Source of the DNA: Clostridiales bacterium
GTDB lineage: Bacteria > Bacillota > Clostridia > Oscillospirales > CAG-272
Direction: 5' to 3'
Assembly (NCBI GenBank): GCA_012514145.1
Contig: JAAZAV010000010.1
Coordinates: 1-64,000 of the forward strand
Length of the DNA: 64,000 nt
The position numbers and the translations under genes were made by a program. A model generated the notes under the pieces. It ran no database searches. It was not told the origin of the DNA and saw nothing but the letters and a program-made list of their open reading frames with translations. Every line of letters begins with the position of its first letter. Position 1 is the first letter of the stretch. Shown one piece after another: positions 27,021-34,698 of this stretch.

Positions 27021-27497
27021 ATGACAAAAATAATATCTCTGCTGCTTTCGATGGTGTTTCTGACCGGCTGTTCGGCTCCCGTGATCCAGGGAGAAAATCA
27101 GGGTTCCGGGGCAGGAACCGAACAGGATTCGGCGCAGGAACAGCAGCAGGAATCCAAAAACGAAACAATCAAAGAGGCAACATACCGTCAGATCACCATG
27201 AGTGAAGCCATCGTCATGATGGAAGAAGAAAGCGGCTATATTATTCTTGATGTGCGCACTCACGAGGAATTCAATGATAAGCATATCCCCGGCGCCATCT
27301 GCATTCCCAATGAAACAATAGGAACAGAGGACATTCCCGAGTTGCCAGACAAAGACCGGCTGATAATGGTATACTGCCGCAGCGGCAACCGCAGCAAGCA
27401 GGCGTCGAAAAAGCTTGCAGCCCTGGGTTACACAAATATCGTGGAATTCGGCGGCATCATTGACTGGCCGGGTGAAACAATATCGGGCGCGGAATAG
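27021..27497 (+). CDS. Rhodanese-domain lipoprotein
   Basis: 158 residues: signal with lipobox LTGC (Cys17), a Gln/Glu-rich linker (about 24-48), then a single rhodanese domain with active-site Cys119 in VYCRSGNRS and ILDVRTHEEFNDKHIPGA. It would bind sulfane sulfur (persulfide) at the cell surface. TTGAGGAGGAA before the ATG is a strong site. The shared operator ties it to thioredoxin and ferredoxin nearby. Confidence 0.88.
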   Translation: MTKIISLLLSMVFLTGCSAPVIQGENQGSGAGTEQDSAQEQQQESKNETIKEATYRQITMSEAIVMMEEESGYIILDVRTHEEFNDKHIPGAICIPNETIGTEDIPELPDKDRLIMVYCRSGNRSKQASKKLAALGYTNIVEFGGIIDWPGETISGAE

Positions 27498-27502
27498 GTT
27501 AT

Positions 27503-27543
27503 GTGATTTTATCACGGAAAGACAGCCGAGAATCTGATATAAT
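27503..27543 (+). promoter_or_regulatory. Operator plus -10 box of the thioredoxin gene
   Basis: GTGATTTTATCAC (27503-27515) followed by GGA, then TATAAT (27538-27543). The centre-to--10 distance of 29 bases is the same as at 26858. Confidence 0.7.
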
Positions 27544-27585
27544 ATAAATACAAAATAAAAAAATCAAATTCAGGAGGATTTAATA

Positions 27586-27891
27586 ATGTCAGCTATCAAT
27601 ATTACTAAGGATAATTTTCAGAACGAGGTCATCAACTCGAACAAGCCGGTTCTTCTGGACTTCTGGGCTCCCTGGTGCGGTCCCTGCCGCATGGTGGTTC
27701 CGATTATCGAAGAAATCGCCGGTGAACGTTCCGACATCAAGGTCGGAAAGGTCAATGTGGATGAGCAGCCTGAGCTGGCAAGCAAGTTCGGTATCATGAG
27801 CATTCCCACCCTGGTTGTTATGAAAAACGGCAAGATTACAAATCAGGCGATGGGCGCAAGAAGCAAGAGCGCTATCCTTGCGATGCTGTAA
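27586..27891 (+). CDS. trxA: Thioredoxin
   Basis: 101 residues, a complete small thioredoxin with WCGPC (Cys31, Cys34), the buried Asp in LLDFWAP and the cis-Pro loop SIPTL. It reduces disulfides and persulfides in the cytoplasm. CAGGAGG precedes the ATG. Single gene between a shared operator and a strong terminator; position beside rhodanese and CoA-disulfide reductase genes suggests a sulfane-sulfur or oxidative-stress role. Confidence 0.95.
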   Translation: MSAINITKDNFQNEVINSNKPVLLDFWAPWCGPCRMVVPIIEEIAGERSDIKVGKVNVDEQPELASKFGIMSIPTLVVMKNGKITNQAMGARSKSAILAML

Positions 27892-27912
27892 GGAGACGCA
27901 TATATAGGTTTT

Positions 27913-27957
27913 CGGTCTTACCCCCCGATACTAATCGGGAGGGTAAGACCGTCTTTG
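27913..27957 (+). terminator. Terminator after trxA
   Basis: CGGTCTTACCC / GGGTAAGACCG with an inner CCCGAT / ATCGGG stem, then a T-rich tail. Confidence 0.85.
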
Positions 27958-28069
27958 CGATTGTGATGTTGTTCTGGCGTATATAACTTACGTTCATAAA
28001 AGCGTACCGGTTATGACAATGTAAAAAATATAGGCGTTATTTCCGAATTTTTCCGCAAATTTATTGACA

Positions 28070-28100
28070 TCCGTTTTGCGGAGTGGTATATTATTTGGAA
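28070..28100 (+). promoter_or_regulatory. Promoter and dyad of the CoA-disulfide reductase gene
   Basis: TTGACA and, 17 bases on, TATATT form a sigma-A promoter. TCCGCAAA and TTTGCGGA flank the -35 box as an inverted repeat starting near 28052, a candidate repressor site. This unit lacks the GTGAT operator of its neighbours. Confidence 0.6.
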
Positions 28101-28147
28101 TACAACTAACCGATATTTTACCGGAAAAAGGAGGAAAACAACATATT

Positions 28148-29839
28148 ATGAAAATTGTAATCGTAGGCGGTGTGGCAGGAGGAGCATCTGCCGCGGCGAG
28201 AATCCGCAGGCTCAATGAACAGGCGGAAATAGTGGTTTTCGAGCGTTCGGGACATATATCCTACGCAAACTGCGGTCTGCCTTATTATATAGGCGATGTG
28301 ATAACCGATCCCGATGATCTTACGCTCCAGACTCCTGAAAGCTTTTGGCAGCGATTCCGGGTCAGCATGAAGGTAAATCATGAGGTAACCGCCATACATA
28401 CCGACAGAAAAACCGTTTCTGTTAAAAATCTTATAACAGGCGAAGTATTTGAGGAGAGCTATGATAAGCTGATCCTCTCACCCGGCGCCAGACCTGCTAA
28501 GCCCCGCTTTGTCGGTGTCGGGCTGGAAAAACTCTTTACACTGCGCACGGTTGAGGATGCTCTGCACATAAAGGAATACATCAACAAGCATAAGCCGAAA
28601 TCCGCCGTATTGGCAGGCGGCGGTTTTATCGGCCTCGAGCTGGCGGAGAACCTGCGCGAACTGGGTATGGATGTGACCATTGTTCAGATGCTGCCCCAGC
28701 TGATGGAGACCTTCGACCCGGACATGGCTTCCTTTATCCATGCGGAAATGCGGAAGCACGGCGTCAAGCTCGCCCTCGGCCAGGCGGTTGAGGGCTTTGA
28801 AGAAAAAGACGGCGGCATCGATGTACTTATCAAGGGCGGTTCACGCTTACATGCCGATATGGCAATGCTGGCTATCGGCGTCACTCCCGACACGGCTTTG
28901 GCAAAGGAAGCCGGTCTGGAACTCGGCATAAGAGGCAGTATTGTGGTCAACGACAGAATGGAGACCTCGGTTCCCGATATATATGCCGCAGGCGATGCCG
29001 TGCAGGTGAAGCACTATGTTACCGGCGCCGACGCCCTTATATCTCTTGCCGGTCCCGCCAACAAGCAGGGACGCATAATTGCCGACAATATCTGCGGCGG
29101 CGACAGCCGCTATTCAGGCTCCCTGGGAAGCAGCGTTATAAAGATATTTGATTTAACGGCGGCTACCACGGGCATAAATGAAACAAACGCCCGCAATGCC
29201 GGTCTGGATGTTGATACCGTGATTCTGTCTCCTCAGAATCATTCGGGTTACTATCCCGGCGGCAAGGTTATGACCATCAAGGTTGTCTTTGAGAAGGGGA
29301 CATACCGTCTGCTGGGCGCTCAGATCATCGGCTATGAGGGTGTTGATAAGCGGATCGATGTGATAGCAACCGCAATCCACGTCGGCATGAAGGCAACCGG
29401 GCTAAAGGACCTTGATCTCGCCTATGCTCCGCCCTATTCCTCTGCCAAGGATCCCGTGAACATGGCGGGCTTTATGATAGACAACATCTCGAAGGGTATT
29501 CTCAAGCAGTGGCATATAGAGGATGAACCCAACCTCCCGCGCGACGGAAGCGTCACGCTGCTGGATACCCGCACCGTGAAGGAATACAGCGGCGGATATG
29601 CTGAGGACTTCAAGAATATCCCCGTAGACGAACTTCGGGAGCGGATCGACGAAGTGGAAAAGGGCAAACCGGTGTATGTGATGTGCCAGAGCGGCGTTCG
29701 CAGCTACATTGCCTGCCGAATTCTGGAAGGGCTCGGATATGAAGCCTACAACTTCACCGGCGGCTATCGCTTCTACAGTGCGGTGATGAATGACCGTGCG
29801 CTTATCGAAGCGGCAACCGACTGCGGTATGGATAAATAA
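28148..29839 (+). CDS. CoA-disulfide/persulfide reductase with rhodanese domain
   Basis: 563 residues. An N-terminal FAD/NAD(P)H disulfide-reductase module opens with IVGGVAGGASAAAR and carries the single redox cysteine Cys42 in SYANCGLPYY; a C-terminal rhodanese domain has Cys513 in MCQSGVRS. This CoADR-RHD architecture reduces CoA-disulfide, CoA-persulfide or polysulfide with NADH. GGAGG lies 13 bases before ATG 28148; a longer frame to 28064 lacks a site. The next gene group (ferredoxin) starts 143 bases downstream. Confidence 0.9.
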   Translation: MKIVIVGGVAGGASAAARIRRLNEQAEIVVFERSGHISYANCGLPYYIGDVITDPDDLTLQTPESFWQRFRVSMKVNHEVTAIHTDRKTVSVKNLITGEVFEESYDKLILSPGARPAKPRFVGVGLEKLFTLRTVEDALHIKEYINKHKPKSAVLAGGGFIGLELAENLRELGMDVTIVQMLPQLMETFDPDMASFIHAEMRKHGVKLALGQAVEGFEEKDGGIDVLIKGGSRLHADMAMLAIGVTPDTALAKEAGLELGIRGSIVVNDRMETSVPDIYAAGDAVQVKHYVTGADALISLAGPANKQGRIIADNICGGDSRYSGSLGSSVIKIFDLTAATTGINETNARNAGLDVDTVILSPQNHSGYYPGGKVMTIKVVFEKGTYRLLGAQIIGYEGVDKRIDVIATAIHVGMKATGLKDLDLAYAPPYSSAKDPVNMAGFMIDNISKGILKQWHIEDEPNLPRDGSVTLLDTRTVKEYSGGYAEDFKNIPVDELRERIDEVEKGKPVYVMCQSGVRSYIACRILEGLGYEAYNFTGGYRFYSAVMNDRALIEAATDCGMDK

Positions 29840-29912
29840 TAAAATATAGATAATATACAAAGCCACGCTTTACTTTTGCGAAGCGTGGCTTTATAATGTC
29901 ATAAGACAATCG

Positions 29913-29953
29913 GTGATATAGTCACGGAAAAATAACCTTCTTTGTATTACAAT
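29913..29953 (+). promoter_or_regulatory. Operator plus -10 box of the ferredoxin operon
   Basis: GTGATATAGTCAC (29913-29925) followed by GGA, then TACAAT (29948-29953) as the -10. The 29-base spacing equals that of the two upstream sites. One position of the palindrome is imperfect. Confidence 0.65.
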
Positions 29954-29982
29954 CAGATGATTGATTTACAAGGAGGTTACAA

Positions 29983-30192
29983 ATGACTGCTGTCAGAAGT
30001 AAAAGAAAAGCATTTGTTGCTCAAAAGGACTGCGTTGCCTGCGGCTGCTGCGTCAAGGTCTGTCCTTTCGGAGCGATTCGGATTATCAAAGGCATTACCG
30101 CCCGGGTTGATATGGACAGATGCATCGGCTGCGGAAAGTGCGTAAAGGAATGCCCTGCCAGCATTATAGAGATTCGGGAGGTGTGTGAATGA
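29983..30192 (+). CDS. Small 2[4Fe-4S] ferredoxin
   Basis: 69 residues with two ferredoxin motifs, CVACGCCVKVCPFG and CIGCGKCVKECP, giving two four-iron clusters. A basic N-terminus (RSKRKAF) precedes them. It would carry electrons for the membrane protein encoded next, whose ATG overlaps its TGA. CAAGGAGG precedes the start. Confidence 0.9.
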   Translation: MTAVRSKRKAFVAQKDCVACGCCVKVCPFGAIRIIKGITARVDMDRCIGCGKCVKECPASIIEIREVCE

Positions 30193-30800
30193 CGAGCATT
30201 AGGAGTATGAAAAAACAGTGGTATGATTATCTCTGGATCTTTTCGCTGAGCTATCTGATTCTTGGCTTTATAAACATCATGTTCGCATGGCTCGGCTTGT
30301 TATGCTTCTTTATACCGCTGATTATCGCGATTATAAAGGGTACCAAGGGCTATTGCAGCCGCTACTGCGGCAGAGGTCAGCTGTTCAGTCTTTTGGGAGG
30401 GAGATTCGGGTTGTCACGCAAAAAGGATATTCCCGGGTGGATGAAAAGCAAGTGGTTTCGCTACGGATTCTTAGTATTCTTCTTTGCCATGTTCTTTCTT
30501 ATGCTCTGGAATACCTATCTGGTGTTTGCCGGAGCTCAGGACCTGAAGCAGGTGGTCACACTGCTGTGGACATTCAAGGTTCCGTGGAAGTGGGCTTATC
30601 ACGGAACGCTCTTTCACCCCGGCGTCGCTCAGTTTGCTTTCGGCTTCTACAGCGTCATGCTGACTTCCACCATCCTCGGACTGATTACAATGGTGCTGTT
30701 TAAACCGCGCAGCTGGTGCGTTTACTGCCCCATGGGTACCATGACACAGCTAATCTGCAAGGCTCGCAGCGGCAGAAACGGTGTGAAGTTGTCGAGCTGA
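30189..30800 (+). CDS. Iron-sulfur membrane protein (NapH/NosR-like)
   Basis: 203 residues with about four or five membrane segments. Two cysteine motifs remain, YCSRYCGRGQ and CVYCPMG, typical of the NapH/NosR/4Fe-4S membrane family, which passes electrons between quinol or ferredoxin and outer-face reductases. It lacks the extra ferredoxin domain, which is supplied by the overlapping upstream gene. Its electron acceptor is unknown. Confidence 0.78.
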   Translation: MTSIRSMKKQWYDYLWIFSLSYLILGFINIMFAWLGLLCFFIPLIIAIIKGTKGYCSRYCGRGQLFSLLGGRFGLSRKKDIPGWMKSKWFRYGFLVFFFAMFFLMLWNTYLVFAGAQDLKQVVTLLWTFKVPWKWAYHGTLFHPGVAQFAFGFYSVMLTSTILGLITMVLFKPRSWCVYCPMGTMTQLICKARSGRNGVKLSS

Positions 30801-30844
30801 ATCTTATATATAACCGTTGCCAGATATAAAAGCGAGGTGAGACA

Positions 30845-31798
30845 ATGATAATCAGCGCAAGCCGGAGGACGGATATTCCCTCTTTCTATTCGGAATGGTT
30901 ATTTAACCGAATCAAAGCCGGTTATGCTTATGTCCGCAATCCTATGAATCCACAAAGTATCAGCGAAGTGTCATTGTCTCCCGACCTGGTGGACGGCATT
31001 GTTTTCTGGACAAAGAATCCTTCGCCCATGCTGCACCGCCTTGACGAGCTGCGGGATTATGTTTACTATTTTCAGTTTACGCTGACCCCATACGGCACCG
31101 ATATTGAGAAGAACCTTCCGTCAAAGGACGACGTCATCATACCGGCGTTTCAAAAACTCTCTTCTCTCATCGGAAAGGAACGGGTGATCTGGCGCTATGA
31201 CCCGATACTGTTAAGCGACAGATACACGATGCTTTATCATATCGAGCATTTTCGTGCCTATTGCGGCAGGCTTGCCGGTTATACCGAAAAATGCACCATA
31301 AGTTTTCTTGACTTATACAGGAATATAAAGCGAAATATCGACCCCCTCGGCATTCGTCCGCTAACTTCGGGGCAGGCGGAGGAACTGACAGGGGGCTTCT
31401 GCGATATCGCCAAGGAGCACGGCATATATATCGACACCTGCGCCGAGGAAATCGATCTCGGCAGATTCGGAGTCGGTCATGCCGCCTGCATAGACAAAGA
31501 GCGCTTCGAACGCATCGGGAATTATAAGCTCAGCATCGAGCGGGACAAGAACCAGCGCGCCGCCTGCCGCTGTGTTTCGAGCATAGACCTCGGGGCATAC
31601 AATACCTGCGGAAACGGCTGTGTGTATTGCTATGCTAATTTCAATCAAACCCCTGTCGACAGGTGCCGCGGGGAATACAATCCGTCGTCTCCTTTGCTGT
31701 GCGGCGGGATTGACGAAAATGACATTATAAAGCCGCGGGAAATGAAGTCCTTCAGGGACGGTCGGTTGGATTTGTTTGAGCGGTGTGATATAAGGTAA
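30845..31798 (+). CDS. DUF1848 family protein
   Basis: 317 residues, a near complete match in outline: IISASRRTDIPSFYSEW at the start, VFWTKNPSPM, WRYDPI, and a C-terminal cysteine set, CRCVSSIDLG followed by NTCGNGCVYCYAN. The CxxxCxxC-like part suggests an iron-sulfur cluster. The family is uncharacterised; the name DUF1848 is all that can be given. AGCGAGGTGAG before ATG serves as the site. It may share transcription with the ferredoxin operon, 44 bases upstream. Confidence 0.85.
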   Translation: MIISASRRTDIPSFYSEWLFNRIKAGYAYVRNPMNPQSISEVSLSPDLVDGIVFWTKNPSPMLHRLDELRDYVYYFQFTLTPYGTDIEKNLPSKDDVIIPAFQKLSSLIGKERVIWRYDPILLSDRYTMLYHIEHFRAYCGRLAGYTEKCTISFLDLYRNIKRNIDPLGIRPLTSGQAEELTGGFCDIAKEHGIYIDTCAEEIDLGRFGVGHAACIDKERFERIGNYKLSIERDKNQRAACRCVSSIDLGAYNTCGNGCVYCYANFNQTPVDRCRGEYNPSSPLLCGGIDENDIIKPREMKSFRDGRLDLFERCDIR

Positions 31799-31904
31799 AG
31801 CGTGAAACTGAAATATATATTCTCTATTTCGTAAGACTAATTGATACTTATCAAACGCGGTATAAAAAAGATTTCGGCTAAACTTTTAACTGCATATTAT
31901 AATC

Positions 31905-32528
31905 ATGATCAACCTGAAATTAAAAGATTTTTTGAAATACGATATAATTTCCCACTACGACAGCCTCATCGACGAGGGTAACGACCCGGTTCATGATCCG
32001 GAACCGCTGCAAGATTACATGAATAAATGGGACGGGGCTGTCTTCATAGAACAGATGCGGCTTGACAAGGACAAAACCGTTCTTGAGATAGGTGTCGGAA
32101 CCGGCAGGCTGGCTGTCCGCACGGCGCCTATGTGCGGCGAGTTTTACGGCGTGGATATCTCACCGAAGACCATCGGGCGCGCCAAAGAGAATCTTGCCGG
32201 TTTTCCGAATGTCAAACTTATATGCGGGGATTTCCTGTCTTATGAGTTCGGACGGACTTTTGATGTTGTTTATTCCTCACTCACCTTCATGCATATTGAA
32301 GATAAACAGAAAGCCGTAAACAAAGCCGCCGGACTGCTCAATGACAAAGGACTTTTTGTGCTTTCAATCGATAAAAGCGACGGCGAGTTCATCGATTTCG
32401 GCAGCCGCAGGATAAGAATATACCCCGATACGGCGGATGCGATGGCGAAGCGCATAAAAACCGCCGGACTGACTATTCTGAATCGGTATGATACCGAGTT
32501 TGCGACAATTTTCACCGCACTGAAATAA
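31905..32528 (+). CDS. Class I SAM-dependent methyltransferase
   Basis: 207 residues. VLEIGVGTGRLA is the AdoMet-binding loop, YGVDIS the second strand, and DVVYSSLTFMHI a third. The substrate cannot be inferred. The start at 31905 has no clear ribosome-binding site, and the 106 bases before it contain no obvious promoter, so the 5' end is uncertain. Confidence 0.75.
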   Translation: MINLKLKDFLKYDIISHYDSLIDEGNDPVHDPEPLQDYMNKWDGAVFIEQMRLDKDKTVLEIGVGTGRLAVRTAPMCGEFYGVDISPKTIGRAKENLAGFPNVKLICGDFLSYEFGRTFDVVYSSLTFMHIEDKQKAVNKAAGLLNDKGLFVLSIDKSDGEFIDFGSRRIRIYPDTADAMAKRIKTAGLTILNRYDTEFATIFTALK

Positions 32529-32841
32529 TCGGAATATAAAATGGCAGGTCTGGGATTATGGCAAGGTCATCGATGCAAGTGTTTGTAAAAGGAATCAAGT
32601 AAACGCTTGAACTTTAAGACATCTGGAAATCTGAGTGATGATTGACCGCAGCAACAACCGCATAGTCACACTGAGCGATTTGACTCCCGAATTTTGATTC
32701 TGACTTTGCAGACGGTATGATTGTACAATGCACATTTTTTGAAAACACAAAAATTAAGCCATTTTTGAAAGGATTTGTCCTTCTCAATCGTATTGTTGGT
32801 GAAGTCACAAATGACTTACATTATTTCAGGAGGACAATTTT
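32529..32841. other. Intergenic stretch, no gene recognised
   Basis: About 310 bases with no coding frame I can support on either strand. The last 60 bases probably contain the promoter of the following secreted-protein gene. Confidence 0.4.
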
Positions 32842-33189
32842 ATGAAGAAATTGTTAATTGCTATCATTGCTGCCGCGCTGGTACTGGTCATCGGCGTTAC
32901 GGGCGTGTTCGCGGCATCATCGGAGAAGGGCAGGAATTACACCGACACCGACAATGACGGGGTGTGTGATGTTTGCCTTGCGGACGGCGGCGTCTGTCCG
33001 AACGGCGGGTTAAGACCGCTCGACGGTACCGGCAGGCAGAACGTCAGAGGCGCCGCCAATCGGGGAGCAGGATTTGTCGACGCTGACGGCGACGGTATCT
33101 GCGATTCCTGTCCGAACGGCGGAGTAAGACCGCTTGACGGCTCCGGCAGACAGAACGGCGGCAGAAGAGCGGGTATGAGAAACAAGTAA
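32842..33189 (+). CDS. Small secreted protein with duplicated calcium-type repeats
   Basis: 115 residues: a Sec signal peptide (cleavage likely after GVFA) and two copies of a 35-40-residue unit. Each has DxDxDGxCDxC (DTDNDGVCDVC and DADGDGICDSC), as in thrombospondin type 3 calcium loops, followed by CPNGG and RPLDGxGRQN. The cysteines could form disulfides or bind metal. CAGGAGG precedes the ATG. It heads a three-gene operon with an ECF sigma factor and its anti-sigma factor, so it may be the signal-sensing or output part of that system. Confidence 0.7.
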   Translation: MKKLLIAIIAAALVLVIGVTGVFAASSEKGRNYTDTDNDGVCDVCLADGGVCPNGGLRPLDGTGRQNVRGAANRGAGFVDADGDGICDSCPNGGVRPLDGSGRQNGGRRAGMRNK

Positions 33190-33201
33190 AAAGGAGCACC
33201 A

Positions 33202-33684
33202 ATGCGGAGCGAAGCGGAAGTTAATCGAGCCATTGATCTGTATGCAAATACTATCAGACGGATCTGTATGGTTCACCTGAAAAACTATGCTGATACGGAG
33301 GATATATTTCAGACGGTGTTTCTGAAATATATCCTCAGCTCCGTTGTTTTTGAAAACGATGAGCATGAGAAGGCATGGTTTATTCGGGTAACGATAAATG
33401 CATGCAAGGATTACTTAAAAAGCTTCTTTCGCAAGAACACGGTGGCTTTGGAAGAAGTAATACCGGCAGACGAGGACATGACCGAGGACAATCATGAGGT
33501 GCTGGAGGCAGTGCTCGGATTACCCGAAAAATACCGGGAAGTGATCTATCTTCATTATTATGAGGGCTATACAGGCGCGGAAATATCCAAGCTGCTCAAC
33601 AGAAAGGTCAATACGGTTTATACGCTGCTTAGTCGCGCCAAAGAAATGCTGCGAAATGCGCTGGGGGGTGCTGAAGTTGAATAA
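33202..33684 (+). CDS. ECF-type RNA polymerase sigma factor
   Basis: 160 residues. Region 2 (about 8-70) includes YADTEDIFQTVFLKY, the -10 recognition helix; region 4 (about 102-155) contains LPEKYREVIYLHYYEGYTGAEIS and a helix-turn-helix for the -35. AAAAAGGAG before the ATG. It is 12 bases after the secreted-protein gene and overlaps the anti-sigma gene. Confidence 0.92.
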   Translation: MRSEAEVNRAIDLYANTIRRICMVHLKNYADTEDIFQTVFLKYILSSVVFENDEHEKAWFIRVTINACKDYLKSFFRKNTVALEEVIPADEDMTEDNHEVLEAVLGLPEKYREVIYLHYYEGYTGAEISKLLNRKVNTVYTLLSRAKEMLRNALGGAEVE

Positions 33685-34423
33685 CAGAATCAAAGACGCC
33701 TTTGACGCCGTCAGGGCAGAAGACCGACTTAAGAGAAATACAAGAGAGTTTCTTGCGGCACGTACAGCCGGAACCGAAAAAGCACCGCGATTCAGAATAA
33801 GCGCAGTCGCCTTTGCGTGTCTCGCATTGGTATTCCTGAGCCTCGGAGGCTGGCGCTTTTATATGATGCCGGTATCTGCCATCAGTGTGGATGTGAACCC
33901 CTCTGTCGAACTCGGCATCAACCGATTTGACAGAGTTGTTGCGGTGGACGGCTGCAACGAAGACGGAGTCAAACTTGCCGCGGCCGTAAACCTGCGGAAC
34001 CTGAACTATTCCGACGCAATAGAAACCCTGCTCGAAAGCGAAGCGATGCAGCCATATATTGCGGAGGACAGACTTGTTTCCATAACGGTGTTGGGTTCCA
34101 GTGGGCAAAAGAGTGAAGAGATGATCACACGGATTCGCTCCTGCGGATATGCCGGATCACACGATGTGGAATGCCATTTAGGCAATCGCGCGGAGGCTGA
34201 TGCCGCTCATAAGGCGGGGATGTCATTCGGCAGATACCGGGCGTTTCTTGAGCTTCAGACGCTCGACCCCGACATAACGGCGCAAGATATGCAGGAATTG
34301 ACCATGCGGCAGATTCGCGACATGATAAACGAACTGTCCAATATTGCAGATGACCGCCCGAAAGGGAACGGATTCGGAGGACATGGCGGCAACGCCGGTT
34401 CCAGCGGCAGGCGAGCTGAATAA
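33677..34423 (+). CDS. RsgI-like anti-sigma factor
   Basis: 248 residues from a TTG start chosen for GGGGGG eight bases upstream (a GTG at 33668 is also possible). A short cytoplasmic part (NNRIKDAFDAV), one membrane segment (about 40-60) and an outside part beginning ISVDVNPSVELGINRFDRV, the RsgI middle-domain signature. It would hold the ECF factor inactive until an outside signal arrives. The Gly-rich tail (GFGGHGGNAG) is unusual. The start overlaps the sigma gene by eight bases. Confidence 0.82.
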   Translation: MNNRIKDAFDAVRAEDRLKRNTREFLAARTAGTEKAPRFRISAVAFACLALVFLSLGGWRFYMMPVSAISVDVNPSVELGINRFDRVVAVDGCNEDGVKLAAAVNLRNLNYSDAIETLLESEAMQPYIAEDRLVSITVLGSSGQKSEEMITRIRSCGYAGSHDVECHLGNRAEADAAHKAGMSFGRYRAFLELQTLDPDITAQDMQELTMRQIRDMINELSNIADDRPKGNGFGGHGGNAGSSGRRAE

Positions 34424-34620
34424 TATTGCTTTTTGAATTAACGGCATAGACATAAACCGCTTTGTGGCAGAGCGAGAGCGCTTCTGTCAAGGCAGGAAAT
34501 GATTTAGAAAACGCCCCGCCGCGCGGGATCGACCGGGGTGAGCAGGAGCTGTTCCTCACCGCCCCGGATGGGAACAGGACTATGATTTATAGTATGTAAG
34601 CGATGCTGCGGTTGAAATAA

Positions 34621-34666
34621 AATAAGGAGCTTCAAAAGAACATGTGTCTTTATGAAGCTCCTTATT
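34621..34666. terminator. Perfect 14-bp hairpin between convergent genes
   Basis: AATAAGGAGCTTCA and TGAAGCTCCTTATT with an inner AAAGA/TCTTT stem. It can end both the anti-sigma operon and the minus-strand lipoprotein gene. Confidence 0.8.
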
Positions 34667-34698
34667 GCGTTATATACTCGGAGTTATATTCATCGCAA

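Noticed and set aside
26978-27205. Alternative frame over the rhodanese lipoprotein
   Set aside because: It overlaps the well-supported gene in another frame and has no recognisable motif or good start site.
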